Positions 1-7,103 of a stretch of 22,585 nucleotides of DNA are shown one piece after another. The notes below the pieces were generated by a model that saw nothing but the letters and a program-made list of their open reading frames with translations, ran no database searches and had not been told where the DNA came from. Each line of letters begins with the position of its first letter. Positions within the stretch are counted from its first letter, which is position 1. A program made the position numbers and the translations under genes. Source of the DNA: JBCDIQ01 sp039024295 (lineage in GTDB: Bacteria; Bacteroidota; Bacteroidia; J057). The DNA lies in contig JBCDIQ010000043.1 of assembly GCA_039024295.1 (NCBI GenBank), positions 1 through 22,585 of the forward strand, in the 5' to 3' direction.

Positions 1-208
1 GCTGTTTCATTTTTTGATCGGTTCTCTGATTTGTAATCATATGATTAGGGGGTTAAATCTAACTCAAGCAATGGTTTAAATGATTATTGATTTTTATAAT
101 TTGATTCTTAAGATTTTATTATATATGTACAAAGTAGCTGTGTGAAAGTAATAGCTTAAGATATTCCCTATTGATTAAGCCTTGTCTTATTACGGATAAT
201 TAAACTAC

Positions 209-228
209 CTACCGGCTAAAGCCGGTAG
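209..228. repeat. Subterminal hairpin of the IS200-like element (downstream end)
   Basis: Perfect 8-bp inverted repeat CTACCGGC / GCCGGTAG around a TAAA loop. It lies 24 bases beyond the transposase stop, where an IS200/IS605 right-end hairpin is expected. Together with the adjacent GCGGCT-GAA-AGCCGC hairpin (237-251) it could also stop transcription, but there is no T run on either side. Confidence 0.6.
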
Positions 229-251
229 ATTTGAGTGCGGCTGAAAGCCGC

Positions 252-696
252 CTAAGAGTTGCCACCTATCTGGAAATCATCATCTTTCATATCATCAAAC
301 TTGTCCTGATTAGCTATATACTCCTCAATTATCTTATCGGTCACATTGCCTGTACTTACCGCAAAGTAACCGTGGGCCCACAAATGCTGACCCCAAAACT
401 TACGACGTAACTCTGCATATTCCTATAATAACTTCCGTGAACTTTTTCCCTTTATGTATTGAGAAATTTTACTCACCGATAAACGGGGAGGATAACTCAG
501 GAGTAAATGCACATGATCTTTTGATATATCACCTTTGATAATCTGAATATCATTGGCTAAACATATCTCGCGAATTAGCGACCGAGTTCGCTTTGCTATT
601 TTCCCCTTGGAGAACTTTCCTTCTATATTTCGTTACAAAGACCAAATGCACCTTCAAATCATAACGACTGTGAGATCCATGACGGTAAGTATACAT
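252..696 (-). pseudogene. tnpA: IS200/IS605-family Y1 transposase TnpA, frameshifted and with an in-frame stop
   Basis: Remnant of the small HUH/Y1 single-strand transposase. From ATG at 696 the protein begins MYTYRHGSHSRYDLKVHLVF, then TKYRRKVLQG, the classic TnpA start. The frame breaks at the C run 603-606 (GGGG on the coding strand); removing one G restores IAKRTRSLIREICLANDI. The metal-binding HVH of SKDHVHLLLSYPP is intact. A TAG at 423-425 lies inside RKLL*EYAELRRKFWGQHLW, where relatives usually carry a Gln codon. The catalytic Tyr lies in the IIEEYIANQ helix, and the protein ends IGGNS at 252. The reconstructed length of about 148 residues is normal for the family. Two independent lesions make it non-functional unless both are sequencing errors. 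Confidence 0.88.
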
Positions 697-716
697 CCCA
701 CTAAAATACTAAAGTT

Positions 717-734
717 CCCGCCTAAAGGCGTGGG
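717..734. repeat. Subterminal hairpin of the IS200-like element (upstream end)
   Basis: CCCGCC-TAAA-GGCGTGGG can form a stem with a 2-base bulge. Imperfect left-end hairpins with extrahelical bases are typical of IS200/IS605 elements. It lies 20 bases upstream of the transposase ATG and shares the TAAA loop of the hairpin at 209-228. Confidence 0.55.
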
Positions 735-740
735 ATTTCA

Positions 741-1176
741 ACCATCCCAATAACTATAAATTAAATTCTAGGGACTTATAGAACTGTGAGCCATAAGAGA
801 GTATACGGGCACTAATGCATATTTTTCGAGAGACACAATTTACTCTTGCCGATCTTGCTATGAACTTATTTGTACAGTTGAGTTCCAATTGAGACTAAAT
901 TAATATAATACAAATCTCATTCATAAGAGGAGAGTACTTACATCTATAAAAGCTGGAAAAGTAATGTTTTGGAGTTTTAGTAGTGAATTAATGATTGTAA
1001 TATAACCAATATTATTGTATTTCGCAACAGTTTGCATGATGCTTTATACACCTGTTCAAAATTTTAAAGAGACTGTTCTAATATTCTAACCTTAGAAAAA
1101 TTCCCACTTTCCCCTCGATTTTTGCTACACTCGTATGAAATTTGCAGACACCACAACCAAACCATCATAAAAAACA
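741..1176. other. AT-rich intergenic stretch without a recognisable gene
   Basis: About 435 bases between the IS remnant and the 2-hydroxyacid dehydrogenase gene. No convincing coding frame, RNA gene or strong hairpin was seen. The 60 bases before the dehydrogenase ATG contain a TATGAAATTTGC-like segment (around 1134), which resembles but does not match the Bacteroidota -7 box, so no promoter is called. Confidence 0.5.
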
Positions 1177-2139
1177 ATGGACGTATTTTTTTTCGAAGCA
1201 TTCGAGGAGGAAGAAGAAGCCCTTCGCCATTACTTGCCTGATACCATAGAAGCTGGATTTACCTGGAAAACCATCCAGGAATACGGAGCAGATACACCCC
1301 CTGCACCAATGATCAGCTTGAGAACCCAGTCTGTTATTCCGTTGGAATGGGGAGATAGCCTGAAAGCCATCCTTTCAAGAAGTACGGGGTATGACCACCT
1401 GACCAAGTACCGGAAAGACACCGGAAAAGACGTGGACTGCGGCTATTTGCCACTTTACTGCAACCGTGCTGTAGCAGAGCAGGCCATGCTCATGTGGATG
1501 GCCCTGTTGCGGAAATTCCCCCAGCAGTTGAGCAACTTCCGTAAATTCCACCGAGACGGCCTCACGGGTCGGGAAACCGAAGGGAAGAGCTTGTTTGTGG
1601 TAGGCGTGGGATACATTGGGTATGAGGTGGTCAAAATCGGTAAGGGCCTTGGCATGGAAGTGAAAGGCCATGACTTGGAACACAAATATGACGACGTCGA
1701 TTACGTAGGCATTGAAGAAGGACTCGCCCAGGCCGACATCACCGTATGCGCGATGAACCTGACCGAAGAGAACCGGGGGGTTTTTACCCGCGAGTTGCTG
1801 GAAAAAGCCAAGCCGGGAATGGTGTTCGTGAACATTTCCCGTGGAGAGCTTTCGCCTGCGGTTCATCTCTTACCCTTGGTTAAATCCGGTCATCTGGCAG
1901 CCGTAGGCTTGGACGCCTACAACCACGAGCAGGAACTGGCAGTTGCCTTACGAGAAGGCCGGGACAGCGAGGACCCGGAAGTACATTCCATCCTAGAATT
2001 ACTGGAAATGGACCAGGTGATCTGCACGCCCCACAATGCCTTCAACACCGAAGAAGGGGTGGCCCGTAAATCCAGCCAGAGCATTGACCAGGTCAAGGAG
2101 TACCAGGCTACCGGTAAATTCATCTGGCAGGTGGATTGA
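1177..2139 (+). CDS. D-isomer-specific 2-hydroxyacid dehydrogenase, D-lactate dehydrogenase-like
   Basis: A cytoplasmic NAD-dependent enzyme that interconverts a 2-keto acid and a D-2-hydroxy acid. The 320-residue length is normal for the family. The Rossmann nucleotide-binding motif is GVGYIG at residues 143-148. The catalytic trio is visible: Arg222 in NISRGE, Glu251 in GLDAYNHE, and His286 in TPHNAFNTEEG. The Arg-to-Glu spacing of 29 is the one I recall for D-lactate dehydrogenases. The N-terminal half carries the substrate-domain motif SRSTGYDHL at 67-75. The exact substrate (lactate, another 2-hydroxy acid, or phosphoglycerate) cannot be read from the sequence. The ATG follows an A-rich leader without a Shine-Dalgarno site, usual in Bacteroidota. 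The gene converges with the MDR reductase 37 bases away and stands alone on its strand. Confidence 0.9.
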   Translation: MDVFFFEAFEEEEEALRHYLPDTIEAGFTWKTIQEYGADTPPAPMISLRTQSVIPLEWGDSLKAILSRSTGYDHLTKYRKDTGKDVDCGYLPLYCNRAVAEQAMLMWMALLRKFPQQLSNFRKFHRDGLTGRETEGKSLFVVGVGYIGYEVVKIGKGLGMEVKGHDLEHKYDDVDYVGIEEGLAQADITVCAMNLTEENRGVFTRELLEKAKPGMVFVNISRGELSPAVHLLPLVKSGHLAAVGLDAYNHEQELAVALREGRDSEDPEVHSILELLEMDQVICTPHNAFNTEEGVARKSSQSIDQVKEYQATGKFIWQVD

Positions 2140-2146
2140 CAAAATT

Positions 2147-2184
2147 GTGATGTAGAGACGCAAGATTTAGCGTCTCTACATCAC
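2147..2184. repeat. Perfect 15-bp palindrome with 8-base loop at the junction of two convergent genes
   Basis: GTGATGTAGAGACGC (2147-2161), loop AAGATTTA, then GCGTCTCTACATCAC (2170-2184). All 15 pairs match. It can act as a bidirectional terminator for the convergent dehydrogenase and MDR genes, although neither side has a long T run. The right arm reaches into the MDR gene and encodes its last codons and its TAG stop. Palindromes with a GTAGAGACGC core are, as I recall, dispersed in several bacterial genomes, notably cyanobacteria, so a REP-like mobile origin is an inference. No second copy is present in this window. Confidence 0.75.
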
Positions 2185-3147
2185 GACCACCACATTGCCT
2201 TTTTTGTGGCCGGTCTCAATGTATCGGTGACCCTCTGGCGTTTGAGCGAGCGAATACCGCTTGTCGATCACCGATTTCAATTCGCCAGTTTCCACCAGCG
2301 AAATCAGATGATTCAGGAAGCCTCGAAGAACCTTCGGTGATAACATGCCCGTAGCCGAAAATTTTGCCCTCTTCTTTCCAAAAAGGGAAGTCCAGATCAT
2401 ATCCATGAGCAATCCCAACCCCAGAACGGGAGAGAGGTAGGTGCCACTTGCAGTCAATGAGTTTTTTACCTGGCCAAAGGAAAGGGTGCCGACCGTGTCA
2501 TAAATCAAGTCATACTGTTGACCATTTTGGGTGAAATCCGTGATTCGGTAATCGATCACCTCGTCGGCACCTAAAGATCGAACCATCTTAACATTTCCAG
2601 TTCCGGTTACCCCAGTCACCTGGGCACCATAGTGCTTGGCAATCTGAACCGCGGCAGTTCCCAAGCTGCCGGAAGCGCCATTGACCAAGACTCGATGACC
2701 AGCCTGGAGCTTGCCGATTTCCATCAGGAAATTATAGGAAGTCATGGGGCCATCAGATAACGTGGCTGCTACCTCATGGGATACACTTTCAGGCTTATGC
2801 AGAACAACTGCTTCCTCTTCAATAGCAATGTATTCTGCGTTTGCGCCGAAATTGACCGAGGTTTCTCCAAAGACTTCGTCTCCTGCTACAAATTGAGTGA
2901 CTGCATCTCCAGTTCGAACGACCGTGCCCGAAAATCCTGTGCCCATGATGTTGTTTCTCGGCCTACTGAATCCTAGAAATAACCGTGCGATGGGTGGATC
3001 AGCCCGCCGCATCATGGTGTCGGCGGTGGTAACTGCAGAGGCTTGCACCTTCACCAATATTTCATTGGGCTTGGGCTGGGGGCGGTCCACCTCTTGAAGT
3101 TGGAGGTTGGCGGGGGAACCGTACCGGGTTAAGACAATGGCTTTCAT
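2176..3147 (-). CDS. Zinc-free MDR-family NAD(P)H:quinone oxidoreductase / alcohol dehydrogenase-like protein
   Basis: A cytoplasmic medium-chain dehydrogenase/reductase, 323 residues. The start MKAIVLTRYGSP is typical of the family. The N-terminal GroES-like domain contains VDRPQPKPNEILVKVQAS and the MGTGFSGTVV turn. The cofactor motif NGASGSLGTAAVQIAKHYGA, near residues 154-173, is the signature of the quinone-oxidoreductase branch. The structural and catalytic zinc ligands are absent, as in that branch, so it probably reduces an enone or quinone with NADPH. The last residues, NVVVVM, are encoded by one arm of the palindrome at 2147-2184, so the native C terminus may have been altered. An 8-bp inverted repeat (GGTTGTTT, 3150-3157 and 3182-3189) lies just upstream of the start and could be an operator, possibly for the AraC-type regulator encoded next door. 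Confidence 0.88.
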   Translation of the reverse strand: MKAIVLTRYGSPANLQLQEVDRPQPKPNEILVKVQASAVTTADTMMRRADPPIARLFLGFSRPRNNIMGTGFSGTVVRTGDAVTQFVAGDEVFGETSVNFGANAEYIAIEEEAVVLHKPESVSHEVAATLSDGPMTSYNFLMEIGKLQAGHRVLVNGASGSLGTAAVQIAKHYGAQVTGVTGTGNVKMVRSLGADEVIDYRITDFTQNGQQYDLIYDTVGTLSFGQVKNSLTASGTYLSPVLGLGLLMDMIWTSLFGKKRAKFSATGMLSPKVLRGFLNHLISLVETGELKSVIDKRYSLAQTPEGHRYIETGHKKGNVVVVM

Positions 3148-3208
3148 AAGGTTGTTTGTTTTTGGTTATTTGCTTGACCCAAAACAACCGTTTTCTCTTT
3201 TGGGAATC

Positions 3209-3248
3209 GTTCGGATTTAGGAATCCGAACCTTTTCAATAATGAAAAG
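3209..3248 (-). terminator. Two back-to-back perfect hairpins after the cyclase/AraC gene
   Basis: Hairpin 1 is GTTCGGATT-TAGG-AATCCGAAC (3209-3230, 9-bp stem). Hairpin 2 follows directly as CTTTTCA-ATAA-TGAAAAG (3231-3248, 7-bp stem). They sit between the stop of the cyclase/AraC fusion and the start of the MDR gene, both on the minus strand. The most likely role is transcript termination or processing. There is no downstream T run, so intrinsic termination is unproven, and a regulatory role in the MDR leader is the alternative. Confidence 0.5.
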
Positions 3249-3282
3249 TGGAATTCTCAGAAGTATCCCATGCGATTCATCC

Positions 3283-5607
3283 TTACTGACTCGTCACTTC
3301 CTTCCAATAAGCCCGCGGTGTCTTTCCCATTTTCTTTTTGAAGAACGTGTTGAAAACCGTTTTCGAATTAAACCCGCTGTCATAGGCAAGGGCGAGAACC
3401 GTTAGCTGGCGGGAAGACGGTTCCCGAACCCTTTCTTTGAAGGCCTCCAGGCGGTAGGTGTTGACAAATGCTGCGAAATTCTGGTCAAAGCCTTCGTTGA
3501 GGATCTGAGAAAGATGGTTGGCCGGTAAGTTCAGTTGGTCCGCGAGTTTGCGTAGGGTAAGGGAAGCATCCAGATAGGGGCGATCCCGTTCCATGAAATC
3601 AGCAACTTGTTTGATATGAGCTGCCAACTCAGGCTCGCTAAATAAGGACTGTTTATATTTCCGGTGCGGGAAGGCATCGTTCTCATCCTTTTTCAGGATC
3701 TGCCCCATGAGCTCCTGGAAGCGTGCCTCCTTTCGGAAGGGTTTGAGAAGGGGCTCGTTTGGCAGATAAATCATCAAGGGCAAGTGGATACTGATGCCCT
3801 TTTCAATTAGCTGATACATTTCTTTCGTTCGACCACGAACGGCTTCACAGCTAATAAGAACATTCATGGCCCGCTCTGCAAGTTCAGTATCAAGGAGTTG
3901 ATAAAGCTTGGCTACCTGTGATTCAGCTGGATTTCCAAGGGCAAGCTGGGCAATTGTAGTACCGCTCAGTTTGAGGATATCCCCAGGTTGGTCTTCTGGA
4001 AGTCGTTGAAACAATGCTAAAGCTTCTTCCGGCCGGTCTGAGAGAATCAAGGCATTTCCCCATTCCAGCAATGAAAGAGATTTATTGCCATTCATAGAGA
4101 CCACCTTCTCATAATAGGCAATCGCCTGATCGAATTTTTCTTCAAGGTAGAACGTGAATCCTTTGAGATGGAAGTTGACCTCCGAAAAGGGATCCATCTG
4201 AATGGCCTGGTCAATATAGTGATGGGCAGCTGTCGTTTTTCCTTCTGCAGTCAGGATTGAGGTCATGGTCTGATAATAGTCCACAATTGGACGAATCTCA
4301 AAGACTTTTTCCAGGTGCTGGTATACGCCAGCTGGATTCCAGTCTTGAAGCATGCTAATCCATGCCATGTGCAGCTGACACTCCGGAAGTTCTGGAGCCA
4401 GCTCTATGGCACGGGTAAGGTAGGGGTGAGCGGCTACAAATGCTTGTGCCGAGGGCATGAACCCAATGGTGCCCATCAGGGTATATCCCAGGTTAATACC
4501 GAGGTGTGCCAGAGCATAATCAGGTGATTGTTTCAGAATATTCTCAAGCAGGTCTATTCCCGTCTCGATGTCAGACTTACCCATTTTTAACAAATGGTAT
4601 CGTGCCTTTAGGTATTGCTGATAAATCGGTACTGGAACCTCGGGTGCCTCAACAAGGTGCTCCTGGATTTCCAGGTGGCCAAATTGCTCACGAAATCGCT
4701 CGGCGATCAACAGGCTGATTTCATCCTGAACGGCAAATACGTCTTCCACCTTCCGGTCAAAGGTTTCTGACCAAAAGTGGATGTCCTGTTCTACATCAAT
4801 TAGCTGGGCCGTAATCCGCATGTTGTTTCCCGCCAATCGGATACTGCCTTCCAGAATAGCAGATACATTCAGTTCGCGGCCGATTTGGTGAATGGGCAGG
4901 TTTTTTCCTTTGAAATGGAAAGAAGAAGTCCGTGAGGTCACCTTCAACGATTCAATCCCAGTCAGGGCATTGATGATTTCTTCTGTCATGCCATCGCTGA
5001 AATACTCGTTTTCCTGGCTGGAACTCATGTTCACAAAGGGCAGAACAGCAATGGACTTGGTGGGGGTGACACGCTTACCGGTAAGATCAGCCCGGCTGGG
5101 AACAGTGATGCCTTGGTTGGTGACTGCGAATATTTCTTTGGGGCCTTCGATATTTTTCAGCTCAACCGTTCCAAGAGATTGGGTTTGAATACGGGACTGA
5201 TTGACCAGTTCTTGGTTAACGGTGCCAGAAAGTAAAATGGCTCCTGCTACCCCTAACCCTTCAATCCTTGATGCGAGGTTTACCCCGTCGCCATAAATAT
5301 CTGTACCGTCGAAGAGGATGTCTCCTATGTGCAGCCCAATACGAAGGGGAATGATTTCATCCTGATTCAGGCTTTGTTGGATCGCAATGGCACAATTCAC
5401 CGCCTCCACAGCACTGTCAAACACACTAAGGGTTCCGTCTCCAAAGTATTGGATGATTTTCCCGTTGTGTTGTTCATGGGTAGCCAGGAAAACTTCCCGA
5501 TGTCGCTGCCTGACCTTTGCCGCTTTTGCCTCATCTTCCTGCATCATAGCGGTATACCCGACGATGTCGGTAAACATGATGGCAGCCAAACGGCGAGTTG
5601 AAGTCAT
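3283..5607 (-). CDS. Class III nucleotide cyclase - TolB/FlgO-like - TPR - AraC-type DNA-binding fusion regulator
   Basis: A 774-residue single-chain regulator with no signal peptide or membrane segment, so probably cytoplasmic. Residues 5-170 form a class III adenylate/guanylate cyclase domain: metal Asp14 in FTDIVGYT, Asp57 in FGDGT, Asp103 in DIYGDGVNLASR, and Asn110 and Arg114 of the same motif. The usual purine-selecting Lys position (four before Asp57) is Gln53, so nucleotide specificity or activity is uncertain. Residues about 184-325 resemble the TolB/FlgO-like domain (KSIAVLPFVNMSS, YFSDGMTEEIINAL, ILEGSIR) common in cyclase-TPR proteins. Residues about 330-640 are TPR-like helices. 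The last 115 residues are an AraC-type double helix-turn-helix, with LRKLADQLNLPANHLSQIL and the signature GFNSKTVFNTFFKKKMGKTPRAYW. It may sense a nucleotide or protein and directly control promoters; the adjacent MDR gene is a candidate target by position only. Confidence 0.87.
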   Translation of the reverse strand: MTSTRRLAAIMFTDIVGYTAMMQEDEAKAAKVRQRHREVFLATHEQHNGKIIQYFGDGTLSVFDSAVEAVNCAIAIQQSLNQDEIIPLRIGLHIGDILFDGTDIYGDGVNLASRIEGLGVAGAILLSGTVNQELVNQSRIQTQSLGTVELKNIEGPKEIFAVTNQGITVPSRADLTGKRVTPTKSIAVLPFVNMSSSQENEYFSDGMTEEIINALTGIESLKVTSRTSSFHFKGKNLPIHQIGRELNVSAILEGSIRLAGNNMRITAQLIDVEQDIHFWSETFDRKVEDVFAVQDEISLLIAERFREQFGHLEIQEHLVEAPEVPVPIYQQYLKARYHLLKMGKSDIETGIDLLENILKQSPDYALAHLGINLGYTLMGTIGFMPSAQAFVAAHPYLTRAIELAPELPECQLHMAWISMLQDWNPAGVYQHLEKVFEIRPIVDYYQTMTSILTAEGKTTAAHHYIDQAIQMDPFSEVNFHLKGFTFYLEEKFDQAIAYYEKVVSMNGNKSLSLLEWGNALILSDRPEEALALFQRLPEDQPGDILKLSGTTIAQLALGNPAESQVAKLYQLLDTELAERAMNVLISCEAVRGRTKEMYQLIEKGISIHLPLMIYLPNEPLLKPFRKEARFQELMGQILKKDENDAFPHRKYKQSLFSEPELAAHIKQVADFMERDRPYLDASLTLRKLADQLNLPANHLSQILNEGFDQNFAAFVNTYRLEAFKERVREPSSRQLTVLALAYDSGFNSKTVFNTFFKKKMGKTPRAYWKEVTSQ

Positions 5608-5665
5608 TTAGGAGACTATTTGAAGGTAGGTATGTGCGACCTTTTGATAAAGATTGGGAACAGCC

Positions 5666-5673
5666 CAAATATA
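5666..5673 (-). promoter_or_regulatory. Bacteroidota-type -7 promoter element for the cyclase/AraC gene
   Basis: On the minus strand this reads TATATTTG, an exact match to the Bacteroidota -7 consensus TAnnTTTG, about 58 bases upstream of the ATG at 5607. No clear TTG -33 element is visible at the usual distance, so the call rests on the -7 box and its position. Confidence 0.5.
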
Positions 5674-5800
5674 GGGGGAATTTCATTTAAAGAAGATGCC
5701 AGGCAGGAAGCTCTATTTCACTCTTCTGTTTGCGTAGAAGGGATCATCTTTTGTGAGTGACCCTTACTCGCTTCCATTCGGCCCTAAGGTTCAGTAAACG

Positions 5801-5829
5801 AAAAAGCCCAAAGGATCAACCTTCGGGCT
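5801..5829 (-). terminator. Rho-independent terminator of the aldolase gene
   Basis: On the minus strand AGCCCGAAGG pairs with CCTTTGGGCT (one G-T pair, 5-base loop) and is followed at once by a T run (complement of 5801-5805). It lies 79 bases beyond the aldolase stop and separates that gene from the cyclase/AraC gene. Confidence 0.85.
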
Positions 5830-5907
5830 ACGTTTAATCAAGGAAGCTATGAATAATCAGTATACAGGTTTCAGGCCAATTGCCTGGTCACCCGAATTCG
5901 AAACGAA

Positions 5908-6987
5908 TTAAGCGATGGTCACTTCAGGGGTGAGGTACACATCCTGAACCGCGTTGATGATCTCAACGCCTTCTACCATAGGCTTTTGGAATGCCTTACG
6001 TCCCAGAATCAGACCGGAACCACCTGCACGCTTGTTGACAACGGCTGTGCGCACGGCATCCGCTTTATCGGAAGCACCACCAGAAGCACCACCAGAATTG
6101 ATCAATCCGGCCCGGCCCATGTAGCAGTTGGCTACCTGATAACGACACAGGTCAATGTCATTGGTGGAGGTAAGGTTGTCGTATACGTTTTTGTGGGTCT
6201 TTCCGAATCCGATGGCGTTATAACCGCCATTGTTGGTAGGCAACTTTTGCTTGATGATGTCAGCCTGGATGGTAACTCCCAGGTGGTTTGCCTGGCCTGT
6301 AAGGTCGGCAGATGCATGGTAATCGGTACCGTCCTTCTTGAAGTCGCTGTTGCGGAGGTAGCACCACAGAATGGTCGCCATCCCCAACTCATGGGCATAG
6401 GAAAATGCCTCAGCAATTTCGGTGATCTGGCGGTTAGATTCTTCTGAGCCAAAATAGATGGTTGCACCTACTGCCACCGCGCCCATGTTCCAGGCATTTT
6501 CAATGTTGCCGAGCATGATTTGGTCGAAGCTAGATGGGTAGCTGAGGAACTCGTTGTGATTGATTTTTACCACAAACGGAATCTTGTGCGCATATTTTCG
6601 AGACATCGAAGCAAGCACCCCATAAGTAGAAGCCACCGCATTACAGCCTGCTTCCATGGCCAGCTTGATGATGTTTTCAGGATCAAAATAGATCGGATTC
6701 GGCGCAAATGAAGCCGCACCAGAGTGCTCTACGCCCTGGTCTACCGGAAGGATAGACAGGTAACCGGTACCGGAAAGGCGTCCGTTGTTATGCAACTGGT
6801 GCAAACTACGGAGTACCTGGTTGTTCCGGTTGGATTCTTTCCAAACATCGTCCACATGAGTAGCTGAGGGGAGGTGTAGTTGATCCTTGGAAACAGTGTC
6901 ACAGGTGTGTTCGAGCAAGGAGGAAGCTTCATCGCCGAGCAAGGAGGCGATTTCATTGATGGCCGAGGAGGCTACAGTCACTGACAT
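5908..6987 (-). CDS. fbaB: Class I fructose-bisphosphate aldolase, DhnA/FbaB type
   Basis: A cytoplasmic glycolytic and gluconeogenic enzyme that splits fructose 1,6-bisphosphate into dihydroxyacetone phosphate and glyceraldehyde 3-phosphate through a Schiff-base lysine, with no metal required. The 359-residue protein resembles E. coli FbaB along most of its length. The phosphate/substrate loop is LPVDQGVEHS. Lys246 of QADIIKQK is the likely Schiff-base lysine. The C-terminal block CYMGRAGLINSGGASGG, then GLILGRKAFQKPMVEGV and INAVQDVYL, is diagnostic. The start is supported by a promoter 63 bases upstream and by the match of the N-terminal region to the family. It appears monocistronic, with its own -7 box, a 5' leader hairpin and a strong terminator. 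Confidence 0.96.
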   Translation of the reverse strand: MSVTVASSAINEIASLLGDEASSLLEHTCDTVSKDQLHLPSATHVDDVWKESNRNNQVLRSLHQLHNNGRLSGTGYLSILPVDQGVEHSGAASFAPNPIYFDPENIIKLAMEAGCNAVASTYGVLASMSRKYAHKIPFVVKINHNEFLSYPSSFDQIMLGNIENAWNMGAVAVGATIYFGSEESNRQITEIAEAFSYAHELGMATILWCYLRNSDFKKDGTDYHASADLTGQANHLGVTIQADIIKQKLPTNNGGYNAIGFGKTHKNVYDNLTSTNDIDLCRYQVANCYMGRAGLINSGGASGGASDKADAVRTAVVNKRAGGSGLILGRKAFQKPMVEGVEIINAVQDVYLTPEVTIA

Positions 6988-7030
6988 AGAGGTAAATTTT
7001 CACAGATTTAACTGAAATGTTGTGCGTGGC

Positions 7031-7044
7031 AGCGAATTTTCGCT
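7031..7044 (-). promoter_or_regulatory. Hairpin at the predicted 5' end of the aldolase mRNA
   Basis: AGCGAA-TT-TTCGCT is a perfect palindrome lying 6 to 19 bases downstream of the -7 box, so it falls at or next to the expected transcription start. A 5'-terminal hairpin could stabilise the aldolase mRNA; this is inference. The coding start is about 44 bases further on. Confidence 0.45.
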
Positions 7045-7049
7045 GTTGG

Positions 7050-7057
7050 CAAATTTA
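7050..7057 (-). promoter_or_regulatory. Bacteroidota-type -7 promoter element for the aldolase gene
   Basis: On the minus strand this reads TAAATTTG, an exact TAnnTTTG match, 63 bases before the aldolase ATG. The upstream -33 region is T-rich (TTTTTT at about the right distance) but has no clean TTG. Confidence 0.6.
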
Positions 7058-7103
7058 ACACTTTCAATCAAATTAAAAAACTTAAATATCAGCTCCTGTT
7101 CAT

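Larger units (their letters stand above)
205..740 (-). mobile_element. Decayed IS200/IS605-family insertion sequence, ends approximate
   Basis: A broken single-gene IS200-type element. Its transposase remnant (252-696, minus strand) is flanked by hairpins, as expected for this family, whose ends are recognised as single-stranded hairpins rather than terminal inverted repeats. Downstream of the gene are two perfect hairpins: an 8-bp stem with a TAAA loop (209-228) and a 6-bp stem with a GAA loop (237-251). Upstream is an imperfect hairpin, CCCGCC-TAAA-GGCGTGGG (717-734), with a 2-base bulge. The exact cleavage sites cannot be placed by eye, so the borders are estimates. No TnpB or IscB gene accompanies it. 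Confidence 0.75.

Noticed and set aside
553..753. Plus-strand frame of 66 codons in the IS region
   Set aside because: It is antisense to the transposase remnant, whose minus-strand reading gives clear TnpA motifs, and it has no recognisable features.
1122..1146. Promoter of the 2-hydroxyacid dehydrogenase gene
   Set aside because: TATGAAATTTGC has the wrong spacing for TAnnTTTG and no paired -33 element.
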